Source: Steromphala cineraria
Taxonomy: Eukaryota > Mollusca > Gastropoda > Trochida > Trochidae
Direction of reading: 5' to 3'
NCBI GenBank assembly: GCA_916613615.1
Contig: OU744734.1
Coordinates: 35,594,801 to 35,658,800, forward strand
Length of the DNA: 64,000 nt
Position numbers and translations under genes: made by a program. Within the stretch, counting starts at the first letter, position 1. Each line of letters opens with the position of its first letter. The notes beneath the pieces are model-generated. The model was not told where the DNA came from, did not search any database, and saw only the letters and a list, made by a program, of their open reading frames with translations. Shown here in pieces: positions 35,690 through 44,167 of the stretch.

Positions 35690-36100
35690 CAAATGGATTT
35701 TGCTAAAGGGCTTGCTGTCATTGAATGATACCAAATGTCAGTTTTGGGAAGAACAACACAAAGAAAAGTCAGCAAAGCCTTATAAAAGTTGATGATAATA
35801 GCTGGAAAAGGTCAAATTTGATTGGTCCGTGGAGGTTGTTTTTCACCAAAGAAGCATTTATAACAGAAAAGTAAAGTAGAAAGAATTCCATATAGAAGAC
35901 CCTGAAGGGGATTGAAGCTGGATCGTTGACTGTCTCCATGGAGAGATAGAAGGAGGATCGACAGAGCAATTTGTCACAGGCTGACACAAATATCTATCTT
36001 GTGACATAGTAAGGGCTTCAATACAAGTTTGTGTTACATTTGCTGTAATCCATAGATAAAAACACATAGACCTTTTGACATTGGGTGCATTTTATTGTGT
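35690..36100 (-). repeat. P block, copy 6 (CCAAT and TATA kept)
   Basis: The copy-B counterpart of 9,540-10,000. ACCAATCA and TTTTATAAGG are kept on the minus strand with the same spacing of about 45 bp. Nothing resembling a coding exon follows within the next kilobase. Confidence 0.55.
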
Positions 36101-36264
36101 GGTTACAAAATGTTTTCTGACAAGAGGTGCATTTACGTAAGCTAGCACTCTCACATCCATTGTATCAGACACATTGCCAGCTACAAGTAAATGAATCCTT
36201 AAATCCAATTACAATACGAACTTAAAACCAAATTGTAATTACGATAGTGAAACAAAAAGGTATA

Positions 36265-36440
36265 TATATATATACATGTACATTCGAGGCTGTTCTTCTT
36301 CGCCGACCAGTGGTGAAAACCATCCTTTGCATCACAGACGAGACAGCGTTGTTGGTGGTCTAATGTAAACACCTCATAAAAAGGGCCATACCGTCACCTA
36401 GGAGTTGCTGACACACTATAAACCTCACGCCACTCACTCA
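36265..36440 (+). mobile_element. SINE-like fragment in copy B
   Basis: An insert relative to copy A (10,150 region), starting with a (TA)n / ACATGTAC run and ending in CCACTCACTCAC, a short version of the (TCAC)n tail of the element at 874-1196. Its exact ends and target duplication are not clear. Confidence 0.5.
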
Positions 36441-37379
36441 CTTAACTCAAAATCAAGGTTCTTTTGAAATCCTTAACCAAATCAAGTGAAAATAAAACCA
36501 CATACTTCATTTCCTTCAATTTCAAGACATTTTTTGTAAGATCATGATAGTAATAAAAACAACCTGTACTCTCTCCGATCGAAACATATTCTGTGAATTG
36601 GTGTCACAATAAGGTAAATCAGTGTTGTATTTCAGCCCTGGATCGTTTAAATATCGATATACTAATTTCAATATTACATTATCCCAAGCTACAACCTCTT
36701 TTCATTTTACTCATCATATAAGGACAACTTTTTCAAGGACTTTTTGTCAAAGGGGTAAGGGGCCACCTAGTCCTGTTTAACATATGACAGAGCGATATTT
36801 GCTGTAATACTTTAAATTTGTTACAGTGTCCATGGATGTCGGATTTAGACAAATGTGGTAATGATAATTCTCAGTATGTTCAAATGATGAAATATGTGTG
36901 TCTAGTTACAGGATTTTTGAATTGCAGTGAATTGATTCGGACATTATTGGTTTAAACAAGTATTGATTCCTTGACAATACCTTGAAGTGAACGAATTGCA
37001 GTCATTTATATGAGAATTAGCTTTGGCAAATTTACTTGCCAACAATTAGATGCATCAGTTCACACTGTATTGTTTGAAACCACTCAGGAGAAAACAAATT
37101 GCTAACACAAACAATTATTGAACAAATTAAATCATGGATGACTATGATAAATTACTTCCTGAACTATGATGTTGATTGCATGTGCCTCCTGGAATGAGTG
37201 TTTGACTTCATAATTAAAAAGGTAATTTCTACTTGATTCACTACTACAACACATTATTTATAGAATTTTGCTAGTTGATGGCTTTGACATTTTTTTGAAA
37301 GTTGATGACAAACACAACTTCAGGTGATTGAGAACATGTAATAAGCAGAATAACAAATATATTGACGATCTAGTAGTTT

Positions 37380-37555
37380 AAACCTTGATGTCTCTGTTTC
37401 CTTGAAGTCTCTTGAGACTGTAGCTTAGCTCTCAGATGATGGCTTAGCTTAATTGTTCTGTCAGGGGGAAGATAAAGATGGAGGTAATTCCCTGGTGACC
37501 ACGACATGATCTATCTAATTGTCTTATGTCAAACTCGATCGATAGTCTGTCCCTT
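37380..37555. repeat. S block, copy 4
   Basis: The copy-B counterpart of 11,237-11,410. Similarity between the large copies fades just after it. Confidence 0.6.
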
Positions 37556-37570
37556 TCCTTGGATGAAATG

Positions 37571-38699
37571 CAAGGTTAGACTCGGAGGAAAGAGAAGAGA
37601 AAAACAATGCAAAGATGAATGTGATATACTATGTAGGGAAGATTACTAATATGTGTATGTATTTAGACAGTATCATATTTCTACTATTCTTTCTCTGATC
37701 TTAAAGAAAATCTAATCTAATATAAAAGGGCATAATACATTCAAACATGAATGTGAGCAATTCAAAGAAATGGAGGAATAAATCATGTCACAAAAATTAC
37801 ACCTTAATGTGTTTTTCCAAAGAGTTTAAGTGGTTTTGATTGTATACAGCTCAAGGAAACGCAAGTTAGAAGAAAGTCCTGTAAAACAAAGTATTAGTTG
37901 TAATTTCCCTCCGTAAGAAATGGATGTTCAGGGCAATCAATGTGTCTATTGCTTTATTATTTCAAAAGGTAAAATACCGAATGCAATATTCAAATTTTGA
38001 TAAAAAAAAACATTAAAAACATTTCGAAATTGTTTGTGCTTTGTTATGTATTTTATCTATAGCTGCAACAAATTAAGTTTTAAGTTGTGTTTGAGAATTG
38101 TATTTTAATTTTCTCACTGGTGCTTCTATTGTTTATAATTAGAATGTTGAAAATGAAAGTAATAATCTATGAGATTAAAAGGATCTCTATACCGTTGATT
38201 TATTCACTTAAAATGGTACAGTACTTAACAGGATGTTGTTATAGATTTAAAGTGTAGACATTAGTTTCAATGATTTAGTTCAATTGTCTTTTCAATTGAA
38301 GTTTACTCATCTTAAGTTGACATTCTTTATAAAGAGCTTCTAATTCGTTTGTGATAATACGTCCAAAAATAAATGTTAAGTCTTTTATGAATACACAAAG
38401 CTTAATTATGTAATGGAATTATCTAATTCACCATTTTATCTAAAATTGTGCAGAAAAATAGCGATTCAAAGGATAAAGGAATCACTCTGCAAAAGGATAA
38501 AAGTGCATGTATTTAAGCATCTTCATATATCAACAACGAAAGATGTCAAAGCCTATTCATGATAAGGATTTTTACGATCATGTTGAGTTACATGTATTGA
38601 AGATATAGTATCATGTTTCTTATGTCTAACATATTGTCCAAGCAAAACAATTATAACTCACTCACTGCAATTTATTCACACAATACAGGGATATCATAG
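37571..38699. other. No gene seen
   Basis: AT-rich DNA to the right of copy B, without a recognisable frame or repeat. Confidence 0.5.
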
Positions 38700-39060
38700 T
38701 CAAAGTAGAAACTATCCTCTTATAAGATCAAAATGGTTCAGATTAAGGTCAATATACCACGCTCAAAATTTGTCTGAAACATAGCGTTTGTGCTGACTGG
38801 CTCACTGTCAAAAACATATCACAAAACCGCGTTTCAAAAAGAAAATAAACAAAGAAACGTCTGCAAAGCCTAAGAAAGATTGGGGCGAAAGGTCAACTCT
38901 GTAGGATAGTTTGTAACATGCAAAATAAGTAGGTAACGGAAACGGAAGAAGCAGTGAATCCATTCAGAGACCCTTGAAGGTTTTTTTAATTGTCTAGAAG
39001 GTGAAAAGACTGACCAATACATCACTAGGTGTCAACAAGAACCATGCCTGCCATATTGGT
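38700..39060 (-). repeat. P block, copy 7 (strongly decayed)
   Basis: It keeps the order of the block (GTCTGCAAAGCC, then GCGAAAGGTCAA, then the 'gacccttgaagg' and 'tgtctagaag' segments) but has lost CCAAT and TATA. It lies just beyond copy B, showing that the older array is longer than the young duplication. Confidence 0.5.
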
Positions 39061-40214
39061 ACGGCTTCCATACAAGTAGATGTCGGCTTCCTTATAAATA
39101 GATGTCGGCTTCCATGTAAGCCATGTCACATTTTTATAGAATGCTTGACAAGTCTTTGAACGGAATATAAAAGTGAAATAAAAATAAACAGCAGGCTTTT
39201 CGGAGTATATGAACACATTTGATGTCGACAAAATTGAAATATTTGAATTGAAAGACATAACTTAATTCAGTTAAAAAGTGCAGTCAAGTAAACAAATACC
39301 TCTAGGCTTTATAGAAGAAGTGGTATTTAGTTATTGGTTTGAAACGGTAACATGGTTTTTATATGTGAACGACAAAAAGAGGGATCTTGTAGTAATGTAA
39401 CTTCCCAGGAAATAAGGCAGTAACTTATTGCCTCACAATTCATTTCATGTTAATATTCATTTATCACCAGATTGTGAAAATTGTGAATGTTTCATGAAAA
39501 ACCCAAGTCTCAATTACACTAATAAATTAAATCATCCGTCTGTTTATTGACTGCATCATCTCTTTTTTGGTTTCTGTTTTTAACTGATTAATATTTAGCT
39601 AAAATAGGTACTTCTACATTAACGACAATATTGTTTTACATGCGTTTACATATGTTAATGTAATGTTACTTCCTAGGGTATAAGCTACTATTAGCTACAC
39701 TCAGTACTTCTAGATTAAGGACACTGTTGTTTGGCATGTGTGAGTCATACAACTGACAGAGCGTTATTGAAATATCCTGCAAAACAAATTAAAGCCTTAA
39801 GGATAACCTTTTGGTTCATTTACACAGCTTCAAATAGTTTCCTGTCGTGCCTTGGAAGTCCTGTCTTTTTTCACCATTCTGTGATCAAAATAGACCTCAA
39901 GCTCAAAATACCTTAGACCTTAACAACAAGTCCAGTACATTCATCCATTTGGTCAGTAATTCAGAGAGTGTCTCACCACATAGCATTTATACATGTATGA
40001 CTATATTGTGCACACTTGAATATATTAAGATATCAACAACATAACAGTCTTTCAGTTTAGCTTATAATTGAGACCTGCTTTTATGTTCTGACAACTGATA
40101 AAGGATTTTAGCAATAGTGTGTTCTCCTGAGAACAAGATGTTGAAAATGAAAATATTGCTTCTGTCTCATACTGCACCTCAACAACTGCGGTCTAGAAGG
40201 TTTATACAAATAAA
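39061..40214. other. No gene seen
   Basis: It begins with a small tandem (AGATGTCGGCTTCC twice, near 39,078-39,110). The rest shows no domain-like frame. Confidence 0.5.
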
Positions 40215-41491
40215 AATAGAGCCATTGGCTCTGTAGCTCATCAGGCTACATCATCAATTATGCTGTAGAGTGTGACCTATGTGATTCCCCCTTTGTAAAG
40301 GCCACAGGGGCACCAATCATAAAATCAAGTATATAGGCGACAAGTTTCAGTTTTCTAGGCCTTATACTTCAGGAGAAGAAGATTCATACAATTCATAATC
40401 CTCAATAGTCAAGGAGTCTGTACACAAAGTTTCAGCTTTCTAGGCCTCATGGTTCTAAAGAAGAAGATGAAAATAGGTTTTTAAGGCATGGCATCTGTGG
40501 CCCTTATTAGGTTCTGGAGAAGAAGATGAAAATAGGCTTTTAGGGTGTGGCCCCTGTGGCCCTTATTAGGGGTCACAGGGCAACCAAAGCTACAATTTAT
40601 AATCCTCACTCTTCAAAGAAGCTATACACAAAGTTTCAGCTTTCTAGGCATCATGGTTCTGGAGAAGAAGATGAAAATAGGTTTTTAGGGTGTGGCCCCT
40701 GTGGCCCTTTTTAGGGGTCACAGGGCCACTAAAGCTACAATTTATAATCCTCACTAGCCAAGGAGTCTGGACACAAAGTTTCAGCTTTCTAGGCTGTATG
40801 GTTCTGGAGAAGAAGATGAAAATAGGTTTTAGGGTGTGGCCCCTGTGGCCCTTATTAGGGGTCACAGGGCAACCAAAGCTACAATTTATAATCCTCACTC
40901 TTCAAAGAAGCTATACACAAAGTTTCAGCTTTCTAGGCATCATGGTTCTGGAGAAGAAGATGAAAATAGGTTTTTAGGGTGTGGCCCCTGTGGCCCTTAT
41001 TAGGGTTCACAGGGCCACTAAAGCTACAATTTATAATCCTCACTAGCCAAGGAGTCTGGACACAAAGTTTCAGCTTTCTAGGCCTTATGGTTCTGGAGAA
41101 GAAGATGAAAATAGGTTTTTAGGCCGTGGCCCCTGTGGCCCTTATTAGGGGTCACAGGGCCATTAAAGCTACAATTTATAATCCTCACTAGCCAAGGAGT
41201 CTGTACACAAAGTTTCAGCTTTCTAGGCTGTATGGTTCTGGAGAAGAAGATGAAAATAGGTTTTTAGGGCGTGGCCCCTGTGGCCCTTATTAGGGGTCAC
41301 AGGGCCACTAAAGCTACAATTTATAATCCTCACTAGCCAAGGAGTCTGTACACAAAGTTTCAGCTTTCTAGGCCTTATGGTTCTGGAGAAGAAGTCGAAA
41401 TTCCACAAAGTTTACGGACGGACGGACGGACGGACGCCGGACACCATGCCATGCCATAAGCTCATCGGGCCTTACAGGCCAGATGAGCTAA
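40215..41491 (+). mobile_element. Pearl-like non-autonomous element with tandem core
   Basis: The left end has the hairpin GAGCC-ATT-GGCTC (40219-40231) followed by TGTAGCTCATCAGG. The middle is a tandem array of 145-bp units, followed by an (ACGG)n run at about 41,413-41,435. The right end has the stem GGCCT/AGGCC (41468-41480) followed seven bases later by CTAA. A tandem core, an (ACGG)n microsatellite and a 3' hairpin before CTRR are the traits of bivalve 'pearl' elements, which are considered Helitron-related. The short relative at 3328-3431 shares both ends. Confidence 0.75.
40430..41400 (+). repeat. 145-bp tandem repeat, about 6-7 copies
   Basis: The marker GGTTCTGGAGAAGAAG recurs at 40655, 40800, 40944, 41089, 41234 and 41379, a period of 144-145 bp. 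More degenerate copies precede it at about 40,450 and 40,509. Each unit contains GTGGCCCCTGTGGCCC and GGGTCACAGGG. Frames on both strands stay open because of the repetition and are not genes. Confidence 0.95.
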
Positions 41492-42336
41492 AAATAAATC
41501 TTCATGTCGGTATATGAAAACACCTGCTCTCCACGTGAAAATAGTTTTCCTTAGAAGTCGTTCATTACCTATCACTATTTCAGGTAGTTAGACACTGTTT
41601 TGGGATGTATTGGGAATCAGCAATTATTGATTCTCTATATCAGTGCAGGGGAAGGTGCATGTAGGTGCTCGCCTGGTTGACCTCAGTCTGATAACTATGT
41701 TACAATGACCACACTTATCCAATGCATTTAACACTCACAAGATGGATGGGGACAGACGACTTGATGGATGATTTGTGGAAGAGATATTTTAGAATTTATT
41801 TCATAGATTACATGAAATTTTGAATTTTTTATTTGAGTCTACAAATGACAAGTACATGAGATGATGAAATATTACAAAAGATTTTGGCAAATACAATAAG
41901 AAACAAGATTAAGTAGTTTAACTTACTATACAAGAATGTGGGCCAGTGGCATCCATTTCCTGTGGAGGCACATATTACTCTTGGATTTTTTTTGCAATAA
42001 ATCTCTCTATGACAAAATTATCTTTAAGTCTCCTTTTTTAAGTTGTCCTTGCTTTGGATATGTAGGCTTTGTTTTTGTAATGAGAATAATAAGATTAAAG
42101 AGAACTTCTGAACTAAGTGAACGAAATATGTAGAACAGCGATCTAGAACTGTTTTCTCAAGGCAATAACATAGAATTTGCAGAGAACTGTAGTAAATCTA
42201 TATGAAACTTCGCCAACATGATTTATTATTTATGAACATAATACAGAAACCGCATGCGTTATGCGCATGAAATAAGAAGAATGTGGTATCTAGAATAGTA
42301 AGCAAGCATGTCTGTAGTCTTTATAGGAAGTGACAG
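41492..42336. other. No gene seen
   Basis: AT-rich DNA without a recognisable frame or repeat. Confidence 0.5.
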
Positions 42337-42457
42337 CTGGTGGACCATGAGTTTGGATATCTCTCCTCCCCAAAGGTGGTCATCTCCCTAGACATTGATC
42401 CAAACTCTTCGATCAGTGACCAGTTGGCTCTGACAGAGACTCTCAAGTGTCACAACG
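42337..42457 (+). CDS. Possible orphan exon, product unknown
   Basis: A 121-bp stretch between an acceptor-like TGACAG and a strong donor (AACG|GTAAGA). It is open in one frame and encodes LVDHEFGYLSSPKVVISLDI followed by DPNSSISDQLALTETLKCHNG. Composition is more balanced than its AT-rich neighbours. The exon would start in phase 0 and end in phase 1. I cannot name a family and found no partner exon nearby. It may be a displaced exon, part of a gene whose other exons lie outside, or chance. Confidence 0.25.
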
Positions 42458-42593
42458 GTAAGATAATCCCGCCTGTTCACTGCAGCCTCATCTCCATAGC
42501 TCCATGTGACGTCCCTCCCAGTCACTTGATTAAAAAGAAGTGTGTGTCGCAACCTGTGTAAATCAGCCTGATGTAATTTCATTTTCTGAGATT

Positions 42594-42955
42594 GTTACCC
42601 GAGGAAGTGTGTCATAAGACTTTTACGAAACGAGTGTGAATTTTTGTACTACCCAAGCGAGAGCGAGGGTTATACATAAATTTGCACAAGTTTCATTAAA
42701 GGCATATGATACACTTCCGAGGATAATAATATCTTAATTACCGATTCTATTTCATTGAACCATCTTAGAAATATCAAAGAAAAAGGGTCACTTCCCTTGC
42801 AATAGTGACGTCACGAACAATGGTGTTGTGACGTCACAGGCAAAAAAATACGGTAACTCGCGCTACAACAATCGTTGCTTGGCAAAAGGTGATATGTACC
42901 CTAGTGCTCATATTGAAAATATGTGACCACTTATGTTCAATAATATTGGTAATAA
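42594..42955 (+). mobile_element. Hairpin-headed element with CRE sites
   Basis: A long imperfect hairpin (42599-42655 against about 42667-42722) starts CCGAGGAAGTGT and has a loop with GCGAGAGCGAGGG. Two perfect TGACGTCA sites follow at 42806-42813 and 42829-42836. The far end reads ATTGGTAATAA, the reverse complement of the TTATTACC end of other members. The stretch near 42,880-42,930 (GATATGTACCCTAGTGCTCATATTGAAAATATG) is the inverted relative of 30,630-30,660. No empty site is available to fix the exact ends. Confidence 0.65.
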
Positions 42956-42987
42956 AGTAGTGTATTATGTTTGTATGCTCTGGGAAG

Positions 42988-43299
42988 TCAAACGGCCGGT
43001 TCTACATGGCTCGTAACAAGATTTAATGGGACATTCCTGTTCATAAACTTACGAACAAAAGGACACCACATTGCCATTTGAGGTTTGCAGATGATAATAA
43101 ATTTTTCGTTTATGCAGAGGTTGCATCTTTTGCTTGATTTTGAGTATGGATTTGCCTTGCCAATAATTGACCATTCCATATTGAAGTCCGTGTTTTCATC
43201 TTTTAGCTGCCAGAGTTCTGTGGCATTCTTTTTGCTGGGGTTGTTGAAGGATGCAACTCTATATGATATGACTCTAGAGTTATTTGAGACTAGGCCCAT
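42988..43299 (-). pseudogene. Penelope-like / GIY-YIG retroelement C-terminal fragment
   Basis: The minus-strand frame reads ELWQLKDEN, then MEWSIIGKANPYSKSSKRCN followed by LCINEKF. The order LKD - W(S/K)II - Y - KRCxLCxxEK is the conserved tail found downstream of GIY-YIG domains in Penelope-like and related animal retroelement proteins. Only about 100 residues remain. The expected LNKRSE..CRH segment is degraded, and no RT or nuclease core is adjacent. It is a dead fragment. The family call rests on remembered motif order. Confidence 0.55.
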
Positions 43300-43378
43300 A
43301 GCACTCTAGAGTTATTTCAGGCTAGGCTCAGATGACTCTAGAGTTATCTGAGGCCAGCCTGAGATAACTCTAGAGTCA
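43269..43378. repeat. ACTCTAGAGTTATYT repeats with hairpin
   Basis: The segment ACTCTAGAGTTAT occurs at about 43,270, 43,303 and 43,331, then inverted at about 43,365. The last pair forms a hairpin with 21-bp arms and one mismatch (43331-43351 against 43354-43374, approximately), each arm containing TCTAGA and TGAGGC. Confidence 0.8.
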
Positions 43379-43458
43379 CCCTTTGCCTAGAGACATTTGA
43401 GGATGATACATCGGAATATGACCCATCACTCAACGAAAGGAATTGCTTTTGCTTTTGG

Positions 43459-44054
43459 TGTCAGGTTGGTTTCATTTAATGGTAACTATTTAGTGTTTCT
43501 CAAGTAAAACTCAGAATATAGGTGAGAGCAAGCGAGCACCATACCCAGAGAGTTGCGCATGCAGTGTGTGCTAAGCATGCAGATTCACTATAAAGGTGAC
43601 TGAGTGTATGTGAATCAGGGCATTTGCCATTGTGAGGTCATGGGGTACAGTTCTGATGATAGAACTGTACTGTGAGCTCTTGTCTAAATCTTGCTGGAGG
43701 AGGCAACCTGTGGTGATCTTTAATGTACTTGTCTACATGTGATGTCATCGTGATTGTCTACATGTGATGTCATCGTGACCTGATGTGACTGTATACATGG
43801 AATGTCGTTGTGACCAGATTCTCGGCGATTCGTAACAGAAGTGACTTTAAAGATGTGACTGTTCAAGTAAAGTGTAATTGTTCTGTTCTGTTGATGTATT
43901 TCATGGCATGCCAGTGTAAGTTGTCTTTGTCTCCTTTAAGATGTTGAGTATTTTGTTGTATTGAATAAATGTTGTGTTTAAACCGTGGGTTTCGTTTTTC
44001 TTGTGTGAAGATTGGTCAAGCTTAATCAGGTTCCTAATACACGTAAACATGACA
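43459..44054 (+). repeat. 5' LTR
   Basis: It begins TGTCAGG and ends ACATGACA, so the TG..CA ends sit in the short inverted repeat TGTCA / TGACA. It contains a TATA box (TATAAA at 43589-43594), a polyadenylation signal (AATAAA at 43964-43969) and two direct repeats of GTCTACATGTGATGTCATCG (43731 and about 43756) that could act as enhancers. Transcription would start downstream of the TATA box. Confidence 0.95.
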
Positions 44055-44055
44055 T

Positions 44056-44073
44056 TGGGGGCTCGTCCGGGAT
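44056..44073 (+). promoter_or_regulatory. Primer binding site (tRNA-Pro type)
   Basis: TGGGGGCTCGTCCGGGAT stands one base after the 5' LTR. It matches the well known tRNA-Pro primer site of gammaretroviruses, so minus-strand synthesis is probably primed by tRNA-Pro. Confidence 0.9.
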
Positions 44074-44167
44074 AAATTTTACAAGGTATTTGTAATAATT
44101 TGAGCTGACCTGTTTTCCACAAGAAAATTGAATCGGTTTAATTTCATCTGTTCTATTAGAATTCAAC

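Larger units (their letters stand above)
28047..37570. repeat. Large duplication, copy B
   Basis: Copy B repeats copy A in the same orientation about 28 kb downstream. It differs by lacking four insertions found in A (near 874, 3,328, 4,323 and 8,036) and by carrying its own (30,594-30,963, 33,052-33,661 and about 36,265-36,440). Around 34,800-35,690 a block of about 165 bp (beginning 'tgaacatatt') occurs twice, so there was also local reshuffling. The sequence to the left of 28,010 resembles the unit starts near 4,100 and 15,940, which points to an older tandem structure. No protein gene is evident apart from the small terminal-exon candidate at 33,683-33,778. Confidence 0.85.

Noticed and set aside
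40644..41408. Open frames on both strands with repeated protein sequence (MVLEKKMKIGF and others)
   Set aside because: They exist because the 145-bp tandem unit contains few stops. Both strands are open at once and there is no splice or start context.
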